A DNA stretch of 8,042 bases from Bacteroidota bacterium (GCA_947499775.1 CANMPY010000069.1:1-8042), one strand, 5' to 3'. Shown: positions 1 through 7,198, counted from the stretch's first letter. Notes: generated by a model not told the origin, from the letters alone. A program made the numbers and translations.

Positions 1-1169
1 TTGTCAACGACTTAATAGGAACTAATTTTCACCCAATAAATATTTTTTATGTTGCCTCAAATTCGTGGTTTGGAACTGATTTCGACATAAGTAAAATAAT
101 ATTACCTGTTGGTATTTCATTTTTTACATTTCAAACCCTAAGTTATACTATAGATGTGTATCGACACCACATTAAGCCTGCTAAAAACATTTTGGATTTT
201 GGTTTTTTCGTAACTTATTTTCCTCAATTAATTGCTGGTCCTATAGTTAGAGCCGCAGATTTTCTGCCTCAGATAGCCAAAAAATTCACTTTGACTGAAC
301 GCGAATTAGGCCATGCAATATTTTTAATAATGAGTGGATTTATTAAAAAAACGGTAATATCTGATTATATAAGTATAAATTTTGTAGATCGTGTTTTTGA
401 TGACCCTCAATTGTATTCAGGATTTGATAATTTAATGGCTGTTTATGGGTATGCCATTCAAATTTATTGTGATTTTTCTGGCTATAGCGATATGGCCATA
501 GGGATTTCATTATTATTAGGATTTAGACTGCCACTTAATTTTAATTCGCCCTATGTTTCCCTATCTATTACCGAATTTTGGAGGCGTTGGCATATCTCCT
601 TAAGTACATGGCTAAAAGATTATTTATATATTTCACTTGGTGGCAACCGATTTGGTAAAATTAGAACCTATATAAATCTACTCATTACCATGCTACTTGG
701 AGGTCTTTGGCATGGAGCGGCTACAAAGTTTATAATTTGGGGTGCTCTACATGGCGGTGCTTTGGCCATTCATAAAATGTATTTAGAATATGTTCCATGG
801 GCAGGAAAACAAAACAGTAAACTCTATAATATATTAGCTGGTTTGGTCACATTTCATTTTGTATGTTTCTGCTGGATATACTTTAGGGCCGACGATGTGC
901 CATCTGTAAAACTCATGTTAACCAGAATTTTTACGAATTTTTCACTACCCGATGTATGGTTAAAAATGCAATCATACTGGAAAGTATTTAGTTTTATTTT
1001 AATAGGGTATAGCCTGCATTTTATTCCAAAACATTTAAAACTAACCTTGGAAGAACGGTTTAGTTTATTGCCAATGTTAATAAAGGTAGGAGTGGTTGTA
1101 GTTATCATTATTTCAGCATATCAAGTAGCAAGCAGTGAAGTGCAACCTTTTATCTATTTCCAATTTTAG
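1..1169 (+). CDS. AlgI-like MBOAT family membrane O-acyltransferase (5' end outside the window)
   Basis: Partial gene; the frame is open from base 3, giving 388 visible residues that end at TAG 1167-1169. The family moves acyl groups, often acetyl, onto extracytoplasmic polysaccharides or other cell-envelope acceptors through a multi-pass membrane protein. Visible marks are the family motif LPVGISFFTFQTLSY at residues 34-48 of the fragment, CDFSGYSDMA near 156-165, WRRWHISLSTWL near 193-204, and LLGGLWHGA near 232-240. The WHGA His (about residue 237) corresponds to the conserved MBOAT active-site His. Many hydrophobic segments follow, as expected. AlgI relatives are roughly 470-490 residues, so about 90 N-terminal residues lie upstream. 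A GTG at 156 is not a credible start, because the conserved LPVGISFF block is in frame before it. Such genes often sit beside an SGNH/DHHW acetyltransferase; none lies downstream, so any partner would be upstream. The acceptor cannot be told from this fragment. Confidence 0.93.
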   Translation, partial: VNDLIGTNFHPINIFYVASNSWFGTDFDISKIILPVGISFFTFQTLSYTIDVYRHHIKPAKNILDFGFFVTYFPQLIAGPIVRAADFLPQIAKKFTLTERELGHAIFLIMSGFIKKTVISDYISINFVDRVFDDPQLYSGFDNLMAVYGYAIQIYCDFSGYSDMAIGISLLLGFRLPLNFNSPYVSLSITEFWRRWHISLSTWLKDYLYISLGGNRFGKIRTYINLLITMLLGGLWHGAATKFIIWGALHGGALAIHKMYLEYVPWAGKQNSKLYNILAGLVTFHFVCFCWIYFRADDVPSVKLMLTRIFTNFSLPDVWLKMQSYWKVFSFILIGYSLHFIPKHLKLTLEERFSLLPMLIKVGVVVVIIISAYQVASSEVQPFIYFQF

Positions 1170-1178
1170 AGCTTAGCA

Positions 1179-1204
1179 CGTATCTAATACGAAGTATGAC
1201 TTCG
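1179..1204. repeat. Two overlapping small stem-loops downstream of the MBOAT gene
   Basis: CGTAT-CTA-ATACG occupies 1179-1191 and CGAAGT-ATG-ACTTCG occupies 1190-1204. The two hairpins share CG at 1190-1191, so they could not fully form together. They begin 10 bases after the MBOAT stop and end 35 bases before the rnr -7 element. No T-run follows on the plus strand, so this is not a standard intrinsic terminator. It may be a weak terminator, a transcript 3'-end stabiliser, or chance. Confidence 0.35.
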
Positions 1205-1239
1205 AAATAAAGGCAAACTCAAATTGTAATTAATAGGCT

Positions 1240-1247
1240 TACCTTTG
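1240..1247 (+). promoter_or_regulatory. Bacteroidota -7 promoter element (TACCTTTG) for rnr
   Basis: TACCTTTG matches the Bacteroidota housekeeping-sigma -7 consensus TAnnTTTG exactly. The same octamer precedes the polyprenyl synthase gene. No convincing -33 TTTG stands at the usual 19-21 base spacing; the nearest TTG (1224-1226) is only 13 bases away. Transcription would be expected to start around 1252-1254, which makes the GTG at 1247 an impossible start for this transcript. Confidence 0.6.
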
Positions 1248-1276
1248 TGCCTATGGCCGGAGGCAATGATAAACAT

Positions 1277-3364
1277 ATGGATTGGGTGGAAGCACAAATT
1301 ATAGAAGTGCTGAAAGAACGTCCCGGTAAGCGGATGAATTACAAGCAGATTTCATCAAGATTGGGATTTTTTTCCAAATCGGATCGCGAAATTACGGATA
1401 AGGCGCTAAAGGGTCTATCATCGAAAAAAGCAATTACTGAGCAACCTACAGGAAGCTTTTTTGTACAAGAAGTTTCTCAATTTTTAGAAGGAAAAATCGA
1501 ATTCAATAAACGTGGCGCAGGATATTTATTAACGCCCGAATTTGAACCTGATATTCATATCCCACCAGGGAGCACTTGGCCTGCTTTAAATTGGGATATA
1601 GTGCAAGTTGAAATGGTTTCAACTAGGCGTAAAGATAAGCCTGAAGGCCGAGTCGTTAATGTAGTGCGTAGGGCAAAAGAAGAATATGTTGGTGTTGTGC
1701 AAGTATCTGATGGTTTTGGTTTTTTTGTACCAGACGATACCCGTGGGCATACCGATTTTTTTATTCCTAAAGATAAATTAAGGGGGGTGAAAAATAATTA
1801 TAAGGCCATTGTAAAGTTGACTGATTGGCCAAGAATGGCCAAAAACCCCAATGCCGAAGTTATAAATGTTTTAGGTAAAGCAGGTGAACACGCTACTGAA
1901 ATTCATGCCATATTGTTTGAATTTGGCTTGAATCCAGAGTTTCCAAGAGCAGTGATGGGTGAAGCCGATAAAATACCCATGATTATTCCTGAAGCTGAGA
2001 TAGCTAGCCGTAAAGATTTTAGGCAAACGCTCACTATTACAATTGATCCTGCAGATGCCAAGGATTTTGACGATGCCATTTCGTTTAAAGTTTTGGGAGA
2101 AAATAAATTTGAAATTGGGGTGCATATAGCAGATGTTTCTCATTTTGTAACCGAGGGTTCATTGTTGGATAATGAGGCTTACGCCCGGGCTACATCGGTC
2201 TATTTGGTTGATAGGGTAGTGCCAATGTTGCCAGAAAAAATTTCGAATCAACTTTGCTCATTGGTGCCTAATGAAGATCGTTTATGTTTTGCGGCGGTAT
2301 TTGAACTGGATGGCAATGGCAAAATTTTAAAAGAATGGTTTGGTAAAACAGTTATTCACTCACACCGGCGGTTTAGCTATGAAGAAGCTCAGGAAATACT
2401 GGAAGTTGGTGAAGGAGAATTAGCTACTGAATTAATAACTTTAAACAAAATTGCCAAAAATTTAAAAGAAGAACGTTATAAGCAGGGCGCTATTTCTTTT
2501 GAAACCGAAGAGGTTAAATTTAAACTTGATAAATTAGGGAGACCTATAGAAGTGATTAAAAAAGTGAGGAAAGATGCTCATAAATTGGTTGAAGAATTTA
2601 TGCTCTTGGCAAATAAACGGGTAGCAACCTTGGTTAATGTGAAATATAAACCATATTCCATTCCATATCGATTACATGAGCCGCCAGTGCCAAGTAAAAT
2701 GAATGAATTTGCAGCAACAGCTTCAAGGTTTGGTTTCAAAATTAATACCGAATCACAAGATGAATATATAAAAAGTATAAATGCCATGACTGCTGAAATA
2801 GAAGGGACGCAGGCTTCAACTATTTTACAACCCCTCGCTATTCGAAGCATGGAAAAAGCATTTTATACCACTAAAAAATCCGGACATTTTGGTTTAGGAT
2901 TCGATTATTATGCCCACTTTACCTCTCCAATTCGCCGTTATCCCGATTTATTAGCCCACCGGTTTTTATTTCAGATGTTAACTAAAGTATCGCCTATTAA
3001 TCAAGAAAGTCTTGAGGCAGCATGCAAATGGAGCAGTGAACGGGAGCAGAAAGCAGTTGAAGCCGAAAGAGCCTCTATTAAGTACAAACAAACCGAATAT
3101 ATTTCTCAGTTTATTGGGGATGCTTTTGATGGAATTGTAACCGGAATTACTGAATGGGGTATTTATGTTGAAATAATTGAAAATAAATGCGAAGGCATGA
3201 TTCGTTTAAAGGATATGACCGACGATATTTATGAGTATTTCGAACAAGGCCGATATGTTTTAGGCATGCGAAAAGGAATTAAACACCAGATTGGCGATAT
3301 AGCCAAAATTAGGGTGAAACGAACCAACATTCCAAAACGTTTGGTCGATTTTGAATTTGTTTGA
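1277..3364 (+). CDS. rnr: Ribonuclease R (RNB/RNase II family 3'-5' exoribonuclease)
   Basis: Processive 3'-to-5' hydrolytic exoribonuclease that degrades structured RNA in the cytoplasm (mRNA turnover, rRNA quality control). From the ATG at 1277 it is 695 residues. A winged-helix N-terminal domain (about 1-65) is followed by two cold-shock OB domains (about 70-130 and 136-195; GFGFFVPDD in the second). The RNB catalytic domain spans about 245-580, with IDPADAKDFDDA holding the four metal-binding Asp (D257, D263, D265, D266) and the HFTSPIRRYPDLLAHR motif near 547-562. A C-terminal S1 domain covers about 615-695 (FDGIVTGITEWGIYV). It ends soon after S1, without the long Lys-rich tail of the 813-residue E. 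coli enzyme. In-frame starts also exist at GTG 1247 and ATG 1253. I prefer 1277 because TACCTTTG at 1240-1247 puts the transcript start near 1253, and a GGAGG lies at 1259-1263. In the synthase and M13 genes the ATG lies 20-21 bases past the -7 element. ATG 1253 would need leaderless translation. Start uncertain; identity very sure. Confidence 0.96.
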   Translation: MDWVEAQIIEVLKERPGKRMNYKQISSRLGFFSKSDREITDKALKGLSSKKAITEQPTGSFFVQEVSQFLEGKIEFNKRGAGYLLTPEFEPDIHIPPGSTWPALNWDIVQVEMVSTRRKDKPEGRVVNVVRRAKEEYVGVVQVSDGFGFFVPDDTRGHTDFFIPKDKLRGVKNNYKAIVKLTDWPRMAKNPNAEVINVLGKAGEHATEIHAILFEFGLNPEFPRAVMGEADKIPMIIPEAEIASRKDFRQTLTITIDPADAKDFDDAISFKVLGENKFEIGVHIADVSHFVTEGSLLDNEAYARATSVYLVDRVVPMLPEKISNQLCSLVPNEDRLCFAAVFELDGNGKILKEWFGKTVIHSHRRFSYEEAQEILEVGEGELATELITLNKIAKNLKEERYKQGAISFETEEVKFKLDKLGRPIEVIKKVRKDAHKLVEEFMLLANKRVATLVNVKYKPYSIPYRLHEPPVPSKMNEFAATASRFGFKINTESQDEYIKSINAMTAEIEGTQASTILQPLAIRSMEKAFYTTKKSGHFGLGFDYYAHFTSPIRRYPDLLAHRFLFQMLTKVSPINQESLEAACKWSSEREQKAVEAERASIKYKQTEYISQFIGDAFDGIVTGITEWGIYVEIIENKCEGMIRLKDMTDDIYEYFEQGRYVLGMRKGIKHQIGDIAKIRVKRTNIPKRLVDFEFV

Positions 3365-3396
3365 GTTCACAATTCAATATACCAAAGAGAGTTAAT

Positions 3397-3450
3397 GGGT
3401 GCTACTAAGGAGTGAAAAGCGCATTACTCAACTATTCAAAAACCCTTTTT
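3397..3450 (+). terminator. Candidate intrinsic terminator after rnr
   Basis: An outer GGGT (3397-3400) pairs with ACCC (3442-3445), and an inner GAGTGA (3410-3415) pairs with TTACTC (3424-3429) with one G-U. T5 at 3446-3450 follows directly. The long internal gaps make the fold weak on paper, but the position, 33 bases after the rnr stop and just before the next promoter, is right for a terminator. Confidence 0.4.
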
Positions 3451-3481
3451 AAGCCAATATAAATTCTTTAAACGTAATAGA

Positions 3482-3489
3482 TACCTTTG
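3482..3489 (+). promoter_or_regulatory. Bacteroidota -7 promoter element (TACCTTTG) for the polyprenyl synthase
   Basis: Exact TAnnTTTG match, identical to the octamer before rnr, ending 20 bases before the ATG at 3509. The expected leader is about 13-15 bases and has no Shine-Dalgarno sequence. No clear -33 TTTG is visible at the standard spacing. It supports separate transcription of this gene from rnr. Confidence 0.6.
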
Positions 3490-3508
3490 CATCGCTGAAT
3501 ACACTTAA

Positions 3509-4276
3509 ATGCAAACCTTTTTAAAATATCAAAAGAAAATTGAAAACGAATTCCATGGAAATCCCTTTTCGGGTACTCCTCAGAATTTATACGATCCTTT
3601 AAATTATATTTTAGGATTAGGAGGGAAAAAAATTCGTCCGGTATTAGCTTTAATAGGGTGTGAGCTGTATTCAGGACAAATAGAAAAAGCAATTCCTGCG
3701 GCTTTAACGGTTGAGGTATTTCATAACTTTTCATTGATTCATGATGATATAATGGACAAAGCTCCGGTGCGAAGAGGTAAACCAACGGTTCATGAAAAGT
3801 GGGATACGAATACGGCTATACTTTCTGGTGATTTGATGGTGGTTAAAGCTTATGAAATGCTTTTAAAATCAGAACAGATTTTTTGGCCTGAACTCTTTTT
3901 GGTTTTTAATAAAACGGCAGCAGAGGTATGTGAAGGCCAGCAAATGGATATGAATTTTGAAACCCAAATGGATGTAACCGAAACGGACTATTTGGATATG
4001 ATTCGTTTAAAAACATCGGTTTTGCTTGGTTGTAGCCTTAAAATGGGTGCTATTGTAGCCAATGCCTCTCAAGAAGAAGCCTTAAAAATATATAATCTAG
4101 GGGTAAATATGGGCATTGGATTTCAGTTAATGGACGATTATCTCGATGCTTTTGGAACTCCTGAATTGGTGGGTAAACAGACAGGTGGAGATATATTGAC
4201 TCATAAAAAAACCATCATGGTTATTAAGGCCATGCAAAAGCAAACATTCAGACTTTATTTGAGGATAAACATATAA
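3509..4276 (+). CDS. Polyprenyl diphosphate synthase, short-chain type (frame broken; N-terminal 255 codons)
   Basis: Trans-isoprenyl diphosphate synthase that condenses isopentenyl diphosphate with allylic diphosphates in the cytoplasm, supplying precursors for undecaprenyl phosphate and menaquinone side chains. Visible marks are GGKKIRP (38-44, IPP binding), the first Asp-rich motif DDIMD (79-83) followed by KAPVRRG, GKQTGGD (222-228), and the second Asp-rich motif DDYLD (209-213). Phe74 sits five residues before the first Asp and the motif has no two-residue insertion; in characterised enzymes an aromatic here limits products to about C15-C20, so FPP or GGPP is my inference. The frame is normal through residue ~242 (TIMVIKAM), then runs into an unrelated 13-residue tail and stops at 4274-4276. 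The expected C-terminal helices continue in the -1 frame to 4464. Adding one base near 4236-4239 would restore a 318-residue protein, close to the family's usual ~325. ATG 3509 is chosen because it follows the -7 element by 20 bases. Confidence 0.9.
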   Translation: MQTFLKYQKKIENEFHGNPFSGTPQNLYDPLNYILGLGGKKIRPVLALIGCELYSGQIEKAIPAALTVEVFHNFSLIHDDIMDKAPVRRGKPTVHEKWDTNTAILSGDLMVVKAYEMLLKSEQIFWPELFLVFNKTAAEVCEGQQMDMNFETQMDVTETDYLDMIRLKTSVLLGCSLKMGAIVANASQEEALKIYNLGVNMGIGFQLMDDYLDAFGTPELVGKQTGGDILTHKKTIMVIKAMQKQTFRLYLRINI

Positions 4277-4464
4277 GCGATAAAAATAAAATAGAAGATG
4301 TTAAATCTCTGTTTATAAAAACCGGTTCGGATGTTTATTTGAAAACATTATCTGAAAAATATTTTGATTTGGCTTCGCAAAATTTGAAGGATATAAAAGT
4401 GGAAGAATCAAAAAAATCGGACTTGCACGATTTGTTGGTTTATTTGCAACATAGAAGTTTTTAA
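4240..4464 (+). pseudogene. Out-of-frame C-terminal part of the polyprenyl diphosphate synthase
   Basis: This frame is one base behind the upstream synthase frame. From 4240 it reads AKANIQTLFED and continues for about 74 codons to TAA at 4462-4464, ending LLVYLQHRSF. The charged, helical character and the position after the second Asp-rich motif match the C-terminal helices of polyprenyl synthases. No plausible independent start was seen. This frame has a stop at 4225-4227 and the upstream frame stops at 4274-4276, so the change of frame must lie between 4228 and 4276. The simplest repair is AAAAA instead of AAAA at 4236-4239, giving ATG CAA AAA GCA AAC. It is either a real one-base deletion or a sequencing/assembly error in a homopolymer. 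Confidence 0.85.
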
Positions 4465-4502
4465 AAATTTTCAATAAAAACTTCCTAGATTATTGAAAAT
4501 TT
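4465..4502 (+). terminator. 13-bp perfect inverted repeat between the synthase and rarA
   Basis: AAATTTTCAATAA (4465-4477) and TTATTGAAAATTT (4490-4502) are exact reverse complements, with a 12-base loop. The repeat starts on the base after the stop of the synthase tail and ends 19 bases before rarA. The stem is almost all A-T and is followed by GATTGTTTAG rather than a clean T-run, so it would be a weak rho-independent terminator. It reads equally well on both strands and could also be an operator, since its right arm overlaps a possible rarA -7 element. Confidence 0.5.
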
Positions 4503-4503
4503 G
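4496..4503 (+). promoter_or_regulatory. Possible rarA -7 element (AAAATTTG, one mismatch)
   Basis: AAAATTTG differs from TAnnTTTG at one base and ends 19 bases before the rarA ATG, close to the 20- and 21-base spacings of the synthase and M13 elements in this window. It overlaps the right arm of the 13-bp inverted repeat. The match is weak in such AT-rich DNA, so this is tentative. Confidence 0.3.
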
Positions 4504-4521
4504 ATTGTTTAGAAATAAAAA

Positions 4522-5799
4522 ATGGAAAATCTTTCCACAAATATCCCCTTGGCCGAAAGAGTAAGGCCAATAACTTTAGATGAATTTATTGGGCAGGAGC
4601 ATTTACTAGGGGTAGGCAAGCCAATACAAAAATTAGCTGAGACAAATACGCCTCGAAGTTTAATCCTATGGGGGCCTCCTGGTGTAGGCAAAACTACTTT
4701 GGCTCAATTGCTCTCAAAATCGTGGCATATGCCCTTTTACAATCTAAGTGCTATTAGTTCGGGTGTTAAAGATTTGCGAGATGTTATTGCCGATGCTACC
4801 ACAATTGGGGGCGTATTATTGTTCATCGACGAAATACACCGTTTTAATAAATCGCAACAGGATGCATTGCTCGGCGCAGTTGAAAAAGGAATTATTACCC
4901 TCATTGGAGCAACTACCGAAAATCCAAGTTTTGAAGTAATTGGTGCATTGTTAAGCCGTTGTCAGGTATATATTTTAAAGGCTTTTGAAGAAAATGATTT
5001 AGATAAAATATTGAATAGAGCCATTGTTAAGGATGAGTATTTAAAATCAATAGTCATTGAGTTAAAAGAAAAAGAAGCTTTGTTTAGATTCACGGGCGGA
5101 GATGGCCGGAAACTATTGAATCTACTTGATTTGGTAGTTCAAACCTCTGTCGAAAAGGGGAAAGTTATAATTACGAATAAGGTGGTGGAGTTGGTATTGC
5201 AGCAAAAAATGGCCTTGTATGATAAATCAGGCGAACAGCACTACGACATAATATCAGCATTTATTAAAAGTATTCGAGGAAGCGACCCAAATGGGGCTGT
5301 TTATTGGTTGGCTAGAATGCTCAAGGGTGGCGAAGATATTAAGTTTATTGCTCGTCGTATGGTTATTTTAGCAAGCGAAGATATTGGAAACGCCAATCCG
5401 AATGCATTACTTATGGCCACGCAATGTTTTCAGGCCATACAAATGATAGGAATGCCTGAGGGTAGAATTATTTTAAGTCAAACCGCAATTTATTTAGCAA
5501 CCTCAGCCAAAAGTAACGCATCCTATATGGCCATTGAGACCGCCATGGATTTGGTAAACAAAACTGGCGACCAGCCGGTTCCGCTTCATCTTCGAAATGC
5601 GCCAACTAAACTCATGAAATCAATGGATTATGGAAAGGATTATAAATACGCCCATCATTATGATCAAAGTTTTGTTGATATTGAGTTTTTGCCTGAATCA
5701 CTCAGTTGTACTTTAATTTATGATCCTGGGAAAAACCTTAAAGAAGAAGAATTGAGGAAATTCTTAAAACAAAGGTGGGGCGAAAAATACGGGTATTAA
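4522..5799 (+). CDS. rarA: Replication-associated recombination protein A (RarA/MgsA, AAA+ ATPase)
   Basis: Tetrameric AAA+ ATPase of the clamp-loader/RuvB/WRNIP1 group that acts at stalled replication forks and single-stranded gaps and interacts with SSB. The protein is 425 residues, against 447 in E. coli, and appears complete. Walker A is GPPGVGKTT (51-59), Walker B is LLFIDEIHRFNKSQQD (99-114, D103-E104), sensor 1 is IGATTENPSFEV (128-139), the arginine finger is in LLSRCQ (R146), and sensor 2 lies near TGGDGRKLLN (191-200). The C-terminal tetramerisation part carries the family signatures YDKSGEQHYDIISAF (233-247), SIRGSDPNGAVYWLARM (250-266), ASEDIGNANP (284-293) and PLHLRNAPTKLMK (354-366). 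The ATG at 4522 follows an A-rich stretch (GAAATAAAAA), typical of this phylum's starts, and fits the usual N-terminus (PLAERVRP). The gene lies 57 bases after the synthase tail and converges on the aminopeptidase gene. No functional link to its neighbours is implied. Confidence 0.96.
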   Translation: MENLSTNIPLAERVRPITLDEFIGQEHLLGVGKPIQKLAETNTPRSLILWGPPGVGKTTLAQLLSKSWHMPFYNLSAISSGVKDLRDVIADATTIGGVLLFIDEIHRFNKSQQDALLGAVEKGIITLIGATTENPSFEVIGALLSRCQVYILKAFEENDLDKILNRAIVKDEYLKSIVIELKEKEALFRFTGGDGRKLLNLLDLVVQTSVEKGKVIITNKVVELVLQQKMALYDKSGEQHYDIISAFIKSIRGSDPNGAVYWLARMLKGGEDIKFIARRMVILASEDIGNANPNALLMATQCFQAIQMIGMPEGRIILSQTAIYLATSAKSNASYMAIETAMDLVNKTGDQPVPLHLRNAPTKLMKSMDYGKDYKYAHHYDQSFVDIEFLPESLSCTLIYDPGKNLKEEELRKFLKQRWGEKYGY

Positions 5800-5838
5800 A
5801 GTATATCCACCATTTCTCATCCAATTTATTGTATTACA

Positions 5839-7134
5839 TTAATTCATTAACGCTTCAATTTCATCCACTTCAATGGGCATATTTATTTCATCCATTAAGT
5901 CAAAAGGCCCATTGCCCGTAATTAATAAATTGTTTTCAATACGAATGCCAATACCCTCTTCTTTAATATATATACCCGGCTCGCAGGTAAAAAGATTGCC
6001 GATTTGCATAGGCTCATAACGCATCCCAACATCGTGAACATCGATTCCTAAAAAGTGAGAGGTTCCATGCATAAAGTATTTTTTATAAGCCGGCCAAGCA
6101 GGATCTTCGTTTTTTATGTCATCCATTTTTAATAAGCCCAAATCAACCAACTCTTTTTCCATCAACTCTTTGCCTACAATTTTATGATAATCCATAAGCA
6201 TAGTGCCAGGAACCAATAATTTGCTTGCCCCACGCATTACTCTTAAAACAGCATTATATACGTCTTTTTGACGTTGCGTAAATTTGCCGTTTACTGGAAT
6301 TACCCTAGTCATATCAGATGCGTAATTGGCGTAGTCAACTCCGCAATCCACAAGAAGAAGATCTCCATCTTTGCATTGGCGATTATTCTCAACATAATGC
6401 AGCACACATGCCGATTCTCCACTAGCCACAATTGGGTGGAAAGAATGTCCCGTTCCACGGTTACTCAAATATTCATGTATAAGTTCTGCTTCTATTTCAT
6501 ATTCCCAAATCCCAGGTTTGGTGAATTTAAGAAGGCGCTCAAATCCTTTTTTTGAAATGCTAATGGCTTTGCGTGTTATATTAACTTCGGCTTCTGACTT
6601 TACACTTCTCAAACGCTGTAAATGTGTTGAGCTGCGTTCGAAATGGTGCAAAGGAAACCTGTTTTTTACTTCATTTACAAAGTCCAATTCATTATATGGA
6701 GATTTATAAGCAAAGCGATCATTTTCATTTAAAGGCAAATAAACAGATTTTGCCATATTAATAATGGGTCTTAATTTGTCCCAAAGATTTTCGTTCCAAT
6801 GAATTTGAGAAATGCCTGAAACTTCAGTTGCATGTTCTTTGGTGTATTTGTATCCTTCCCATACTGCAATTTTATCGTTAGTTTGCTTTAGAAAAAGAGC
6901 TTCTCTAAATTCTTCAACGGCACAATCAGGGTAAATAATTAAAACGCTATCTTCTTGGTCAATACCACACAACCAAAATAAATTTGAGTTTTGCTTAAAC
7001 GTATGAGAGGCATCGCCATTCAAAACGTATTCGTAATTACTTGTAAAAATGGCTATGCTATTTGGTTTTAGTATTTGCTTCAACCGTTCGCGGTTATGGA
7101 TAAATAGGTGAGATCCTATTGGTTCGTATTTCAT
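5839..7134 (-). CDS. pepP: Xaa-Pro aminopeptidase (aminopeptidase P, M24B family)
   Basis: Cytoplasmic dinuclear-metal (usually Mn) exopeptidase that removes the N-terminal residue before proline. It is 431 residues, close to the 441 of E. coli PepP. An N-terminal creatinase-type domain covers about 5-140 (KYEPIGSHLFIHNRERL), and the pita-bread catalytic domain about 180-425. All five expected metal ligands are visible: D263 (LLVDCG), D274 (ASDMTR), H360 (MHGTSHFLGIDVHD), E385 (CEPGIYI) and E400 (GIRIENN). Catalytic-site His residues H246 (CVLHYVENN) and H367 (DVHD) are also present. There is no signal peptide. The ATG at 7134 fits the conserved Bacteroidota N-terminus. It converges with rarA, with only 39 bases between stops, and diverges from the M13 peptidase gene across 174 bases. 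No exact TAnnTTTG was found on its strand; CAATTTTG (7192-7185) is one mismatch away. Confidence 0.95.
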   Translation of the reverse strand: MKYEPIGSHLFIHNRERLKQILKPNSIAIFTSNYEYVLNGDASHTFKQNSNLFWLCGIDQEDSVLIIYPDCAVEEFREALFLKQTNDKIAVWEGYKYTKEHATEVSGISQIHWNENLWDKLRPIINMAKSVYLPLNENDRFAYKSPYNELDFVNEVKNRFPLHHFERSSTHLQRLRSVKSEAEVNITRKAISISKKGFERLLKFTKPGIWEYEIEAELIHEYLSNRGTGHSFHPIVASGESACVLHYVENNRQCKDGDLLLVDCGVDYANYASDMTRVIPVNGKFTQRQKDVYNAVLRVMRGASKLLVPGTMLMDYHKIVGKELMEKELVDLGLLKMDDIKNEDPAWPAYKKYFMHGTSHFLGIDVHDVGMRYEPMQIGNLFTCEPGIYIKEEGIGIRIENNLLITGNGPFDLMDEINMPIEVDEIEALMN

Positions 7135-7147
7135 ATTTAACGTATAA

Positions 7148-7166
7148 TTTTTTTTTGTTTTTTTTT
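7148..7166 (-). other. A9-C-A9 tract in the pepP leader
   Basis: On the plus strand this is nine T, one G, nine T; on the coding strand of pepP it is nine A, one C, nine A. It lies 14 to 32 bases before the pepP ATG. A-rich leaders favour translation initiation in Bacteroidota, and A-tracts also bend DNA, so it may help expression. It is also a slippage-prone site. Confidence 0.4.
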
Positions 7167-7198
7167 GAATATTTGAATGAACACCAAAATTGGGTCCA

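Noticed and set aside
156..158. GTG as the start of the MBOAT gene.
   Set aside because: The frame is open to the window edge and encodes the conserved LPVGISFFTFQTLSY block just before this GTG.
854..1108. Minus-strand ORF inside the MBOAT gene.
   Set aside because: It is the reverse-strand reading of conserved MBOAT coding sequence and has no recognisable domain.
1871..2143. Minus-strand ORF inside rnr (a second one is at 2578-2850).
   Set aside because: Both lie wholly within the conserved RNB catalytic region of rnr and have no recognisable domain or leader.
3468..3785. Minus-strand ORF covering the synthase start and its promoter.
   Set aside because: It runs antisense through the first Asp-rich motif coding region and shows no protein family features.
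4205..4211. A7 run as the site of the synthase frame change (polymerase slippage or homopolymer error).
   Set aside because: Gaining one A here would enter the -1 frame before its stop at 4225-4227, and the protein would end there. The family-like residues TIMVIKAM after the run are also still in the original frame.
4228..4276. Programmed -1 ribosomal frameshifting in the synthase.
   Set aside because: No X XXY YYZ slippery heptamer is in phase in this stretch, and no strong downstream stem or pseudoknot was seen. A single-base indel explains it more simply.
5800..5838. Bidirectional terminator between the convergent rarA and pepP genes.
   Set aside because: I looked for a hairpin in these 39 bases and found no convincing inverted repeat.
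6268..6709. Plus-strand ORFs within the aminopeptidase gene.
   Set aside because: They are opposite-strand readings of the conserved catalytic domain, with compositions unlike real proteins.
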